NCBI GenBank assembly: GCA_963836195.1
Contig: CAWIIX010000002.1
Span: forward strand, 558,001 to 622,000
Reading direction: 5' to 3'
DNA from: Trebonia sp963836195
GTDB taxonomy: Bacteria; Actinomycetota; Actinomycetes; Streptosporangiales; Streptosporangiaceae
DNA: 64,000 nucleotides
The position numbers and the translations under genes are program-made. Within the stretch, counting starts at the first letter, position 1. Each line of letters begins with the position of its first letter. The notes below the pieces were generated by a model. It saw only the letters and a program-made list of their open reading frames with translations. It did not search any database and had not been told where the DNA came from. Of this stretch, positions 8,709-18,307 are shown piece by piece.

Positions 8709-10232
8709 CCCAACTGGCCCGCGAGCACGGCGACAAGCCAGCGATCATCATGGCCGAATCCGGCGCGACCCTGTCCTACGCCGAGCTTGAACGGCAGTCC
8801 AACCAGATCGCGCACCTGTTCCGCTCGCGCGGCCTGCGCCCCGGTGACCACATCGCCGTCCTCATGGAGAACCGGCCCGAGTTCTTCCCGGTCGTGTGGG
8901 CGGCCCAGCGCTCGGGGCTGCTCTACACCCCGGTCAACTGGCACCTGTCGGCGGCCGAGGCCGCCTACATCGTCGCCGACTGCGGTGCCCGCCTGCTGGT
9001 GTCCTCGAGCGACCTCGAGGAGCTCGCGGCGGCCGCCGCCGCGTCGGCGCCCGCGCTCGAGGGCAGGCTAACCGTCGGCCCGGCCGTCGCCGGGGTGGAG
9101 TCGCTGGCCGACGCGATCGCCCCGATGCACGGCACGCCGGTAGCCGACGAGATCGAGGGCAACTACATGCTCTACTCGTCCGGCACCACGGGCCAGCCCA
9201 AGGGCATCCTGCCCGTGCTGGCCCGCCAGCCGTTCGGGACCGGGCTGAACATCGACCACACCATGAAGAACTACTTCGGGTTCTCGCCTGGCACGGCGTT
9301 CCTCAGCACCGGGCCGCTCTACCACGGGGCGCCGATCGGCTGGTCGCTCGGGACGATCCGCAACGGCGGCACCGTGGTGGTGATGGAGCGCTTCGACGCG
9401 GTCCGCGCGTTGCAGCTGATCGAGCGCTACCAGGTGACCCACGGCCAGTTCGTGGCGACGATGTTCGTCCGGATGCTGAAGCTCCCGGAGGCGGAGCGAT
9501 CCGCGTTCGACACCTCCAGCCTGCGGCTGGTCGTGCACAGCGCCGCTCCGGTCTCGGTCGAGGTCAAGGAGCAGATGATCGCCTGGCTCGGGCCGATCTT
9601 GAGCGAGTTCTACGCGGGCAGCGAGGGCAACGGGTTCTGCCTGATCGACAGCCCCGCCTGGCTGCGCCACAAGGGCTCGGTCGGCAAGCCGATCCTGGGC
9701 GAGGTGCACATCTGCTCCGACGACGGCGCCGAGCTGCCGGCCGGCCAGATCGGCACCGTCTGGTTCAGCGGTACGAGGCGGTTCAGCTACCACAACGACC
9801 CGGCGAAAACCGCAGGCGTGTACAACGACAAGGGGTGGAGCACCCTCGGCGACATGGGCTACCTCGACACCGAGGGATACCTGTACCTCGCGGACCGGCG
9901 CACCGACCTGATCCTCTCCGGCGGGGTGAACATCTATCCGCGCGAGATCGAGGACGCGCTCGCCCTGCACCCGGCCGTGGCCGACATCGTCGTGTTCGGC
10001 GTCCCCGACGAGGAGATGGGCCAGCGGGTGCACGCGGTCGTCCAGCCGGCCGTCCCCGGCGCCGGCTCACCCGAGCTGGCGACGCGAGCTCATCGACTTC
10101 TGCCGGTCCCGGATTGCCCACTACAAGGCCCCCCGGGCGGTGTCGTTCGAGGAGGAGCTGCCCCGCCTGCCGTCGGGCAAGATGCTCCGCCGCCTCCTCA
10201 TGGACCGCTACCGCTCTCTCCCGTCCGCTTAG
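8699..10232 (+). CDS. Second acyl-CoA synthetase (apparent +1 frameshift near 10080)
   Basis: The ATG at 8699 overlaps the first ligase by 10 bases. The ANL core is intact (MLYSSGTTGQPKG, YAGSEGNGF, LGDMGYLDTEGYLYLADR, GGVNIYPREIE). Near 10080 the frame shifts: after PGAGSPELA the family sequence resumes one frame over as RELIDFCRSRIAHYKAPR and ends with the catalytic-Lys motif PSGKMLRRLL and a stop at 10230-10232. Removing one A from gcgacgcgag restores ELARELIDFC. Read as given, the protein runs to 10252 with a nonsense tail and no A10 lysine. A sequence error is more likely than a dead enzyme because both sides are conserved. Confidence 0.85.
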
Positions 10233-10638
10233 CGGTGCGAGGGTCGACCTGACGTAGGTACTCCCGGTAGGCGGCCACCGCGTCGGAAACCACTCCGGCG
10301 ACCCGTTCCGGCTCGGTGTCCAGGTACTGCTGCACGAGCAGGTGGTGCGGCCCGTCGGGCGGCGTCAGGGCCATGGCCAGCCGTTCGTCGATCAGCCCGG
10401 CCCTGGCAGCCGCGCCGAACGCGGCCGCGGGTGACTCGGGCGCCTCGCCGAGCGCCGCCGCCGCCTGCCGGTTGATATCGAACGCGAGGTCGGCCAGCAG
10501 CGCCAGCATCCGCTCGACGACGATTCCGCTGGACGGGTCGCAGGCCAGCCGCGCCCGGTCAATCGGCCCAGCTGCGCTCAGCTGGCCGACCGAATTGCGC
10601 ATGGTGACCAGCCAGTTCCGCACGGCCTCGCCGTCCAC
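10198..10638 (-). CDS. HepT-like (DUF86) protein lacking the RNase motif
   Basis: A 146-residue, mostly helical protein resembling actinobacterial DUF86/HepT. It has SSGIVVERMLALLADLAFD, a long helix pair, and the C-terminal segment before DTEPERVAGVV. HepT toxins carry an R-x4-6-H pair in a R-N-x-L-V-H-x-Y motif. Here the aligned stretch is HHLLVQQY (residues 98-105), so Arg is His98 and His is Gln103. No MntA-type nucleotidyltransferase is nearby. It starts 15 bases after the Rieske gene stop and ends inside the convergent ligase gene (35-base overlap). It may be a non-toxic derivative with another role. Confidence 0.6.
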   Translation of the reverse strand: MDGEAVRNWLVTMRNSVGQLSAAGPIDRARLACDPSSGIVVERMLALLADLAFDINRQAAAALGEAPESPAAAFGAAARAGLIDERLAMALTPPDGPHHLLVQQYLDTEPERVAGVVSDAVAAYREYLRQVDPRTAKRTGESGSGP

Positions 10639-10653
10639 GGGGAGCTTGGGCCT

Positions 10654-12111
10654 TCAGTCCGCCCACAGGAAGCGGTCGGCCACCCGGTGGTGGTTGTAGA
10701 TAGTCATCTCCTGCTCCTCGCTCAGCCGGTGGCCGTCGAAGCTGGGGGAGTGCATGCCCACGGTCACCTCCTTGGCGTTGGCCAGATCCTGGTTGAAGAC
10801 CACGCCGAGGCCGGCCTCGCGGTAGTCCTGGTAGAACTGGGGCTTGAAGTCCCGCGCGGCCTCGTACTCGGCCACCGGGACCTGGTCCAGGCTGAAGATC
10901 TCGAACAGGCAGCGGTCCGGGTCCAGGCCGCAGGGCCGCGCCCGGTAGCCGAACACCGACCCCTGATTGGGCAGCAGGATCGTGTTGGGAAACACGTTCC
11001 AGGCGGTGCCAGCCTCGGCCCACTGCTGGGCGGTGATGACCGGCCAGTCGTATCCCTCCGCCACCGACAGTTCCCGGTAGAGCCGCATGAAATACTCGCC
11101 CGCGCTTATACCGTCCGGGACGTCGGCCGTCTTCAGCGCTTCGGCCGCCCGCCAGCTGCGCTCGTTCTCCAGGCCGCGCATGTCTTCCTGGATGTACTGA
11201 ACGGCCAGCGCGACCGCGCTGCGCTCGTCGCGCACCCCGTTGGTCTCCCGCCTGCTCGGGTCCTTGGCCGAGTCCGCCGTGGCGCTGCTCTTCTTCTTCC
11301 CGACGCTTGAGTAGTGCGCGTGCCGCTCGTAGGTGGTGGTAGGGGACCAGATCCGGTTGTCGATTTCCTTCAGCGTGGCCAGGTGGGTGTTCGACTTGTC
11401 CAGTCGGAACAGCTGCGGGTGCGTTCCCGGCAGGTGGTAGGCCTCGAGGAAGCCGTCGAGGGCGGTCTTCCAGTTGCAGGGCAACAGCACGCCGGTCATC
11501 CACCGGTACCGCATGTGCTCGAGCTGGAACGGGGCGAAGATCCGCGGGAGCGGGTCGAGGTACTCGAGCAGCGGCATCGCGTTCGGGTCCATGGTGATGA
11601 ACACGAACCCGGCCCATTCCGCTGCCCGCACCTGGACCAGGGCCAGGTCTTCGTCCGAACGCGGTACGAACTCCTCCCGGTCGAGCACCAGCTTGACCGA
11701 GCCGTCCAGGTTCCACCGCCAGCCGTGGAACGGGCAGATGAACGAGCCGATCCGCCCCCGGCCGCACGCCAGCCGGGTGCCCCGGTGCCGGCAGGCGTTG
11801 TAGTACGCCTTGACCGTGTCCTTAGACGTCCGCACCACCAGGATCGAGTGGGACCCGATCTCGTACTCGACGAAGCTGCCGACCTTCTGCAGTTCCTCGG
11901 TTCTGCAGGCCATCAGCCAGGTCCTGGTGAACAGCTTTTCCAACTCCAGCTTGAGGAATTCCGGCTCGAGGTACCGGGTCTTGGGCACGAAAGCGCGTCC
12001 GAGCCGGTACTTCTCCGGAACGATCTCGGGGGCGACGTCACCGTCGAACCAGGGTGTTCTACCGCGCAATGGCGCCTGGCTGCGCAGCCGGGGTTCAAGC
12101 ACCTGGGACAC
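10654..12111 (-). CDS. Rieske non-heme iron oxygenase, large subunit
   Basis: A 485-residue aromatic-ring-hydroxylating-type alpha subunit. The Rieske [2Fe-2S] ligands are in ACRHRGTRL and CPFHGWRW. The catalytic iron site is in the C-terminal domain (DGFLEAYHLPGTHPQLF: the Glu/Asp bridge plus two His). The N-terminal region has the usual RTWLMACR-type strand. No beta subunit or reductase is adjacent, so it is probably an alpha-only oxygenase using a ferredoxin/reductase from elsewhere, possibly the ferredoxin at 15514. It belongs to the minus-strand run ferredoxin-P450-SDR-TetR-VOC-Rieske-HepT-like. Confidence 0.92.
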   Translation of the reverse strand: MSQVLEPRLRSQAPLRGRTPWFDGDVAPEIVPEKYRLGRAFVPKTRYLEPEFLKLELEKLFTRTWLMACRTEELQKVGSFVEYEIGSHSILVVRTSKDTVKAYYNACRHRGTRLACGRGRIGSFICPFHGWRWNLDGSVKLVLDREEFVPRSDEDLALVQVRAAEWAGFVFITMDPNAMPLLEYLDPLPRIFAPFQLEHMRYRWMTGVLLPCNWKTALDGFLEAYHLPGTHPQLFRLDKSNTHLATLKEIDNRIWSPTTTYERHAHYSSVGKKKSSATADSAKDPSRRETNGVRDERSAVALAVQYIQEDMRGLENERSWRAAEALKTADVPDGISAGEYFMRLYRELSVAEGYDWPVITAQQWAEAGTAWNVFPNTILLPNQGSVFGYRARPCGLDPDRCLFEIFSLDQVPVAEYEAARDFKPQFYQDYREAGLGVVFNQDLANAKEVTVGMHSPSFDGHRLSEEQEMTIYNHHRVADRFLWAD

Positions 12112-12148
12112 CGGAATTACACTCCTTCACTACCGTTTTCTGGTTGAA

Positions 12149-12697
12149 TCACGCGCTTGCGGCGGCGGCATCGATCCGCGCGAGCCACCGCGCCGTTGGC
12201 TGCCCGAGCTCCATGACCTCCACAAAGTGGCCGAGCTCGGCTCGCAGGTCGAGATAGCCGAACCGGATCTCGCCGTTGTCACCGAACTGCTTCCAGCTCC
12301 GGCCGCTGGCCTCGACGACGGCGGTTGCCTCATCAAAGTCATCCACCGAGAAACCGACATGGTGCAGGGTGGCCGGCTCGCCTGGCCGGACCGCGTCCCG
12401 GTAAAGGCCGACTGCGCCATGGACCGGGCGGATGATCTCCAGATTGGTCGAGCCCGCGTTGACCAGCGCGACGTCGATGCGCCACTCGTCGGCCGCCACG
12501 CCGTCGACCACCACGAACGCGCTTCGCGGTGCGCGCGCGCTGACCGGGGGCCGGCCGCCTCCGAGCGACGACGCGTAGATCTTGACGCACGTGCCTGCGC
12601 CCATCGTCGACTCGAGGAAGGCGGCCGCAGCGTCGATGTCGTCCGTCACGTACCCGAGCTGCACGAAATTGCGGAACAGGTCACTCAGGGAGCGCAT
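12149..12697 (-). CDS. VOC (glyoxalase/dioxygenase superfamily) protein
   Basis: A 182-residue protein with two betaalphabetabetabeta modules. The first begins FVQLGYVTDDIDAAAAF; the second begins LHHVGFSVDDFDEA and ends with the metal-type Glu strand HFVEVMELG. The pattern His in LHHVGF and Glu in FVEVM matches VOC metal ligands. It may be an epimerase, isomerase or ring-cleaving enzyme. The ATG overlaps the upstream TetR gene by 17 bases and the Rieske gene follows 37 bases later. Confidence 0.85.
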   Translation of the reverse strand: MRSLSDLFRNFVQLGYVTDDIDAAAAFLESTMGAGTCVKIYASSLGGGRPPVSARAPRSAFVVVDGVAADEWRIDVALVNAGSTNLEIIRPVHGAVGLYRDAVRPGEPATLHHVGFSVDDFDEATAVVEASGRSWKQFGDNGEIRFGYLDLRAELGHFVEVMELGQPTARWLARIDAAAASA

Positions 12698-13404
12698 GAG
12701 CCACCTCCTCGGTGATCCGCCCGTACGGCCTGCGCCGGACGGGCGACGGGGAGAGATCGGTCATCGAGGCGGTGATGATCCCCTGCAGGGCGTCGATGAG
12801 GCCGTCGGCTTCCTCCGTCCAGGTCTGCCTGCTGGTGGGACGCCCATCGGCCAGCGCGCCCTCGCGCTCGGCGCAGACGAACACGATGAGGTGCTGCATC
12901 ATGTCCCGGCGGAGTTCGGTGCTCAGGTCGGCCCGACCAGGAAAGTACTGGTCGAGTACATCCCAGGTCTGCTCAAGGGAGTCAGAATGACTGCCTTCTT
13001 CGACCACGATCGGGCGAAGGGTAGGGCTGTTCATCGCCTGGGCGCATACCCGGGCGAAGTACGAGTTCGGGCCGAGCGCCTCGAAGCGATCCGTCCACGG
13101 CCGCACCAGGCAGCCGAGCAGCTCCTCGAGTCCGGCCGAGTCGTCCAGGCGGGCCAGCATCTGCGTCCGGGAACGCTCGACCTCGGTCGTGAAGCGGCGC
13201 GTGATCGCCCGGACGAGGTCGGCCTTGCTGCCGAAGTGATAGCCCGCCACCGAGCTGTTGCCCTGGCCGGCCGCCTCAGCGATGCGCCGGTTGGACGTCG
13301 CGAATATCCCCTGCTCCGCGAACAGCCGCTCGGCGGTGTCGAGGATCAGCTCGCGCGTCGAGGCCTTGCGGGTGCCCTGCGGGCCGGGCGCGGTCCGCCG
13401 TCAT
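12681..13404 (-). CDS. TetR-family regulator (apparent frameshift near 13390)
   Basis: The helix-turn-helix domain is clear: LILDTAERLFAEQGI, then RRIAEAAGQGNSSVAGYHF and GSKADLV, with an all-helical ligand domain after it. The frame is open from a stop at 13402, so no start exists in that frame before the HTH. In another frame an ATG at 13404 overlaps the upstream SDR stop as ATGA. Dropping one C near 13392 joins MTAD to APGPQGTRKASTRELI and gives a full regulator of about 240 residues. Its HTH closely resembles the TetR at 22927. It probably represses this minus-strand operon. Confidence 0.78.
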
Positions 13405-14237
13405 CCGGACGGCTCCTGGTGAGCGCCCAGCTGCGCCAGGCGGTCGAAGTTGACCGTGCTGCCCGCGGCCGAGCCGCCGTCGACCGGCACGACGATGCCG
13501 GTCACATAGCCCGACCGGTCGCTCGCCAGATACAGCGCGGCCTCGGCGACATCGGCGGCGGTGCCCTCGCGCGGCAGCGGCCGCATGGCGGCCATCTTCT
13601 GCCGGGTCACCGCCACCGTCGCGTCTGCATCGGCCTGTCCCGCCACCGAGCTCGCGAGCAGCGGGGTCGTGATGTTGCCGGGGGCGATGCAGTTGACCCT
13701 GATGTTGTAGTCGGCGAGGGCGATCGCGGCCGACTTGCTCGCGTGGATCACGGCCGCCTTGGAGGCCCGGTAGGTGATCACCGACCGGCCCGCGGTCAGG
13801 CCGCCGATCGAGCTAACGTTGATGATCGACCCGCCGCCGGCGGTGGCCATGTGCCGGGCCGCGTGGTTGGTCCCGGCCAGGACGCCGAGCAGGTTCACCC
13901 CCAGCACCCGGCTGAAGTCGGCGAGGTCGTCGTCGAGGAAGCTGCGGTGCATCGTCCCGGATACGCCGGCGTTGTTCACCATCACATGCAGTCCGCCGAA
14001 CGCGGCCGTGGTGAATTCGACCAGGCCGCGGACATCATCGGGGTCGGCCACGTCGACCGCGCGGAAGACCGCCGCCGGGCCGAGTGATTCGGCGAGCTCC
14101 TTGCCCGGGCCGACGTTCTGGTCGGCGATGACCACCCGCGCCCCTTCGGCCACGAACCGCTGGGCGATCCCGCGGCCGAGCCCGCCGGCTCCGCCGGTGA
14201 CGATCGCGACCCGTCCGGCTAGCTCGTTGGCGCTCAC
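13401..14237 (-). CDS. Short-chain dehydrogenase/reductase
   Basis: A 278-residue classical SDR. The NAD-binding motif is VTGGAGGLGRGIA, an acidic residue follows beta2 (VIADQN, which favours NAD), then NNAGVSG, Ser in NVSSIGG, and Tyr-x3-Lys in TYRASKAA. The start is the GTG at 14237, 11 bases after the P450 stop; the nearby ATG is followed at once by a stop in its frame. It probably oxidises the alcohol produced by the P450. An apparent 794-residue frame running back to 15785 is an artefact of high G+C. Confidence 0.92.
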   Translation of the reverse strand: MSANELAGRVAIVTGGAGGLGRGIAQRFVAEGARVVIADQNVGPGKELAESLGPAAVFRAVDVADPDDVRGLVEFTTAAFGGLHVMVNNAGVSGTMHRSFLDDDLADFSRVLGVNLLGVLAGTNHAARHMATAGGGSIINVSSIGGLTAGRSVITYRASKAAVIHASKSAAIALADYNIRVNCIAPGNITTPLLASSVAGQADADATVAVTRQKMAAMRPLPREGTAADVAEAALYLASDRSGYVTGIVVPVDGGSAAGSTVNFDRLAQLGAHQEPSG

Positions 14238-14248
14238 ATGTCCGCCTT

Positions 14249-15487
14249 TCACCAGGTGACCGGCAGGTAGTAGACCCCGTACGCGATGCCGTCGTGCTTG
14301 AACTCGATCTTGTCGATGGTGGTGGCCAGGCGCAGGGTGGGGATGCGCCGGAAGAGCGTGCCGTACACCACCTGCAGTTCGACCCGCGCGAGCTGCTGGC
14401 CGATGCACTGGTGCAGGCCGAAACCGAACGCATGGTGGGCCGAGGCTTTCCGGCGCAGGTCGAGAACGTCCGGGTCGGGGAAGACGCGGGGGTCGCGGTT
14501 CGCGGAGGCGAGCTCGATGAGGATGCCCTCGCCGGCCGTGATGGTCTCGCCCCCGATCTCGATGTCCGCCTTGGCGATCCGTCGCTGCGCCATGTGGACG
14601 ATGCCGAGGTAGCGCAGCAGCTCTTCCACGGCCGTCGCCGCCACCTCGGGGTCGTCGGATTCCCGCAGGATGGCGAGCTGGCCGGGATGCTCGAGCAGGG
14701 CGACGGTGGCCAGCGCGATCATGTTGGCGCTGGTCTCGTGGCCGGCCACGAACAGCCCGACCCCCATGGCGGCCGCCTCTTCGACCGTGATGTCGCCGTC
14801 GGTTACCCGCTGCGCCAGGTCGGAGACGACGTCGTCGCGCGGTTCGGCCATCCGGGCCTTTACCAGGTCGGCGAGGTAGTCGTGCTGCCAGCGGAAGGAC
14901 GCCATCTGGGCCGCGACGCTGACGTCCTTTTTCATCCCGATCCCGGCCTGGGCCGAGAACGTCTTCTGGTCCTCGTACGGCACGCCCATAATGGCGCAGA
15001 TCATCCGGCTCGGCAGCGGCAGCGCGATCGCCTCGACCAGGTCGGTCGGCTGGGGGCCGGCCAGCATCTGGTCGATGAGGTCGTCGGTGATCTCCTGGAC
15101 CACCGCGCGCATCGCGTTGACCCGTTTGAAGGTGAACGGCGCGGTCATCATCCGCCGGAAGCGGGTGTGCTCGGGCGGGTCGGTGTTGAACACCGACGGG
15201 GCGCGTCGCGGCGCCACCTGCTCCATGCCCGCGTGCCAGTGCGGGAAGCCGGGCAGCCGGTCGTTCACGCTCACCCGCGGGTCGGACAGCAGGGCCCGCT
15301 GCTCGGCGTGCCCGGTGATGATCCACGGGGTGCTGCCGTTCCAGATCCGGACCCGGGAGACCGGGTGCCGCCCGGCCGCCTCCCGTAGCTGCGCGGGCGG
15401 GTCGAACGGGCAGCCGGCGTCCCGGCTCATCGGGAAGTACGGGATGTCGGCGGTGCCGGTCGCGTCCTGAGACTGCGCAGAGGTCAT
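14249..15487 (-). CDS. Cytochrome P450
   Basis: A 412-residue bacterial P450 of the CYP105/107-like soluble type. It has the I-helix FVAGHETSAN, the K-helix EELLR, and the heme loop FGFGLHQCIG with Cys361. The start ATG at 15487 has a clear RBS (aaggagcgag); a longer frame to 15682 overlaps the ferredoxin and is rejected. The N-terminal FPMSRDAGCPFDPP is common in actinobacterial P450s. It is 26 bases downstream of the ferredoxin, its likely redox partner. Confidence 0.93.
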   Translation of the reverse strand: MTSAQSQDATGTADIPYFPMSRDAGCPFDPPAQLREAAGRHPVSRVRIWNGSTPWIITGHAEQRALLSDPRVSVNDRLPGFPHWHAGMEQVAPRRAPSVFNTDPPEHTRFRRMMTAPFTFKRVNAMRAVVQEITDDLIDQMLAGPQPTDLVEAIALPLPSRMICAIMGVPYEDQKTFSAQAGIGMKKDVSVAAQMASFRWQHDYLADLVKARMAEPRDDVVSDLAQRVTDGDITVEEAAAMGVGLFVAGHETSANMIALATVALLEHPGQLAILRESDDPEVAATAVEELLRYLGIVHMAQRRIAKADIEIGGETITAGEGILIELASANRDPRVFPDPDVLDLRRKASAHHAFGFGLHQCIGQQLARVELQVVYGTLFRRIPTLRLATTIDKIEFKHDGIAYGVYYLPVTW

Positions 15488-15513
15488 CTCGCTCCTTGCC
15501 GGGCCGGCTGAGG

Positions 15514-15708
15514 TCAGCCCTGGATCTGGATCGCCAGCGCCGGGCAGACCCCGGCCGCGCGCCGCACGTCGGCTTCCTCGGCGGCGTCGGGGGTGGCCTT
15601 GACCAGCACGACGACGCCGTCCTCGTCCCGCTGGTCGAAGACATCCGGAGCGGCCGCGACGCACTGGCCTGCCGCAACGCACTTGTCCTGGTCCACTGCG
15701 ACGCGCAT
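15514..15708 (-). CDS. Small 3Fe-4S-type ferredoxin
   Basis: A 64-residue ferredoxin with Cys10, Cys16 and Cys55. Position 13 is Ala, so the second cysteine of a 4Fe-4S motif is missing and a 3Fe-4S cluster is expected. It is the first gene of the minus-strand operon and directly precedes a P450. It differs from the ferredoxin at 851, which has His at position 13. Confidence 0.9.
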   Translation of the reverse strand: MRVAVDQDKCVAAGQCVAAAPDVFDQRDEDGVVVLVKATPDAAEEADVRRAAGVCPALAIQIQG

Positions 15709-15913
15709 GAATGGCTCTCCTGTCCTCGGCCGCTTGACGGTGACCGTAACCCCGTTCGATCGATTAAGTCAACTGACTGATTCAAGCATCTGCCGCCGGT
15801 TCCCTATAAGCGCTGATAGAGCGAGTAGTAAGGACAGCAAGCCATCGTTCGGACAAAGATATTTTAAATCACGTGGTTGACATCGATGAGGGGTTGATGC
15901 TCCACTCTCGTTC
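15709..15913. promoter_or_regulatory. Divergent promoter region with AGTCA-AC-TGACT inverted repeat
   Basis: This 205-base region separates the minus-strand ferredoxin operon from the plus-strand amidohydrolase operon and is clearly more AT-rich than the genes. It contains the inverted repeat AGTCAACTGACT (15767-15778) and a TTGACA hexamer at 15877-15882. The inverted repeat is a plausible operator for one of the TetR regulators. Confidence 0.45.
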
Positions 15914-17084
15914 ATGACCTCATCGACCGAACCGACTGCGTTCTACCCGGCCGAAGGGTTCGGGGCGCCCAAGGACCGCGTGGCCTCCGGGGCCGGCCCG
16001 GTCGGCCTGCCGCCGGGGACGCAGGTGTTCTCCGCCGACGACCACATCTCGCTGGCCGAGGACATCTTCTACCAGCGCCTGCCCGCCTCGATGCGGGAGA
16101 AGGCGCCGCGGGTCTGGTACAAAGAGGGCGCGTTCGAGATCGGCGCCATGGACACGTCGTTCCTGCCGCCCCAGTTCAGCCACGTGCTCATGCAGTACGA
16201 CGCGCTCAAGGGGTCGAGCACCGCCGATCTGGACGCGCGGCTTGAGCAGCTCGCCGCCGACGGCGTCGACCGGGAACTCGCCTTCCCCAACGCGCTGCTC
16301 GCGTTGCTGCACTTTCCCGACAAGGCGCTGCGGGAGGCGTGCTTCCGCGTCTACAACGAGTACATCGCCGAACTGCAGGAGCGGGCCAAGGGACGCTTCT
16401 ACGGGGTCGGGCTGATCAACTGGTGGGATGCCGACGGGGCCGACCAGGACGCTGACCGAGCTGAAAGCGCTCGGCCTGAAGACGTTCCTGCTGCCCCTGA
16501 ACCCGGGCAAGGACGACGACGGCCAGCCGTTCGACTACGGCAGCACCGCGATGGACGGGGTCTGGGACGCGATCGAGGAGTCCGGCGTCGCCGTATCCCA
16601 CCACATCGGCGAGACCGGGCTGAGCACGCCCTGCGAGCACAACGCGATGCTGGTGGCGATGATCTGCCAGGTCGCCTCGTTCCGCGAGATGTTCGGCAAG
16701 TACCTCTTCACCGGAATACTCGACCGCCACCCGGGGCTGACGATCGGGTGGTTCGAGGGCGGGGTCAACTGGGTCCCGGCCGCGCTGCAGGACGCCGACC
16801 ACATGCTTGCGTCCTACCAGCACATGAGGACCCGCGCCGTGGAGCACGACGTCCGGTACTACTGGCGGGCCCACATGTACTCGTCGTTCATGGTGGACCC
16901 GCTCGGGCTCCGCCTGATCGACCTGATCGGCGAGGACAAGATCATGTGGTCCTCGGACTTCCCGCACAACGAGAGCACCTTCGGCTACTCCAGGCGGTCG
17001 CAGTCATCGGTCGTCGACGCGGTCGGCCCGGAGCGGGCGGAGAAGATCGTCAGCTCCAACGTGCAAGCCTTCCTCGGCATCTGA
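15914..17084 (+). CDS. Amidohydrolase-2 family protein (apparent +1 frameshift near 16440)
   Basis: The N-terminal part (SADDHISLAEDIFYQRLPAS, the first metal motif) is read from the ATG at 15914. Around 16440 the frame must shift by one base: YGVGLINWWDADGA is followed in another frame by TRTLTELKALGLKTFLLP and continues to a stop at 17084 through AVSHHIGETG (metal His) and MWSSDFPHNEST (metal Asp). Removing one G in gccgacc joins the halves into about 389 residues. As given, the first frame runs on into the next gene. It is paralogous to 3245-4537 and heads an operon with two M24 proteins, a crotonase and a CoA-transferase. Confidence 0.83.
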
Positions 17085-17095
17085 CGAGGCGAGCG

Positions 17096-18307
17096 ATGAC
17101 CGTCACCGACATCCCTGACCTCCCCGACCTGGCCCGGATGCGGCGGGAGACGGGGCAGAAGCTGCGCGCCGCGATGGCCCGCCACGGCGTCGACGTCCTC
17201 GTCCTGATCGGCAACAGCAAGGTCAGCTACGCCACCGGCGTGAGCTGGCCGCTTGGCGACTCGGGGCTGGCGCACGTGGACCGCCCGGTCGCGGTGGTGC
17301 TGGCCGACGACCCGGTACCGCACCTGTTCATGCCGTTCCGCGCGGGGGCCGGACCCGGCCCGGAGCTGCCCGCCGGCCACCTCCACGACCCGGTGTACCT
17401 GGAGTACGACGAGGGCGCGGAGCTCTTCGCCGCCCAGCTGGCGGAGCTGGTGCCGGCCGGCGCGGTGATCGCCGTCGACGAGCTCACCGGGGCCATGCGG
17501 CGCCTACAGCACCGCTTGTTCCCCAGCGGCCTGGTTGACGCGGGGCGGATCGTCAGCGCGGCCAAGGAGACCAAGACCGCCGACGAGCTGGCCTGCCTGC
17601 GGCGGGCCCTGCGGATCACCGAGGAGGCCATCGCCGACGTCGAGCGGGCGGTGGCGCCCGGGGTCCGCCAGGTGGACCTGTCCGGCCGGTTCGTCCGTCG
17701 CGCGTTCGAACTGGGCGCGACCGCCAACGTGCTCGACCCGATCTGGCAGGTAATGCCGCCAAGCCGGGCGGAAGGCGTCTGGACCATCCATGGCGACCTG
17801 GCGCTGCCGCTGCTGACCACCGAGCGCGAGCTGGTCCGCGGCGACGTGCTATGGGTGGACGTGAGCGTCAGCTGGGGCGGCTACTGCTCGGACTTCGGCC
17901 GCACCTGGGTCGTCGGCCAGGATCCGGCGCCGCGGCAGCGGGGCCAGTTCCGGCGGTGGACCGAGATCAGGGACGCGGTCCTCGACGTAACGCGGGCCGG
18001 CGCCACCGGTGCCGACCTGACCAAGGCGGCGATCGAAGCCCACGGCGACGGCACCAGGCCATGGGTCGCGCACTTCTACCTCGGGCACGGCCTGGGGGTC
18101 GACGCGGCCGAGATGCCGTTCGTCGGCACCGACCTGGGCGACCAGTTCGACCAGGGCCTCGTCCTTCAGGCCGGCAACGTCCTGGTCCTCGAGCCGATCG
18201 TCTGGGAGGACGGCACCGGCGGCTACCGCGCTGAGGAAGTCATGCTGATCACCGATGACGGGTACACCATGCTCTCCGACTACCCCTACACGCCCTATGG
18301 CGACTGA
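17096..18307 (+). CDS. M24-family metallopeptidase-fold hydrolase (active site complete)
   Basis: A 403-residue creatinase/prolidase-like protein with an N-terminal creatinase domain and a C-terminal pita-bread domain. All five metal ligands are visible: Asp255 (WVDVS), Asp266 (SDFGRT), His331 (GHGLG), Glu366 (LEPIVW) and the last Glu in RAEEVML. M24 enzymes in catabolic clusters may hydrolyse C-N or C-C bonds rather than peptides. The ATG at 17096 follows a gacgaggcgag RBS, 11 bases after the amidohydrolase stop. The next gene overlaps by 11 bases and encodes an inactive-looking relative. Confidence 0.88.
   Translation: MTVTDIPDLPDLARMRRETGQKLRAAMARHGVDVLVLIGNSKVSYATGVSWPLGDSGLAHVDRPVAVVLADDPVPHLFMPFRAGAGPGPELPAGHLHDPVYLEYDEGAELFAAQLAELVPAGAVIAVDELTGAMRRLQHRLFPSGLVDAGRIVSAAKETKTADELACLRRALRITEEAIADVERAVAPGVRQVDLSGRFVRRAFELGATANVLDPIWQVMPPSRAEGVWTIHGDLALPLLTTERELVRGDVLWVDVSVSWGGYCSDFGRTWVVGQDPAPRQRGQFRRWTEIRDAVLDVTRAGATGADLTKAAIEAHGDGTRPWVAHFYLGHGLGVDAAEMPFVGTDLGDQFDQGLVLQAGNVLVLEPIVWEDGTGGYRAEEVMLITDDGYTMLSDYPYTPYGD

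Noticed and set aside
10198..10638. Active HepT-MntA toxin-antitoxin pair
   Set aside because: No nucleotidyltransferase antitoxin gene and the RNase motif is substituted.
13401..15785. Single 794-residue minus-strand protein
   Set aside because: Only its C-terminal 278 residues are real (an SDR). The rest is a shadow of the P450 and ferredoxin genes in another frame.
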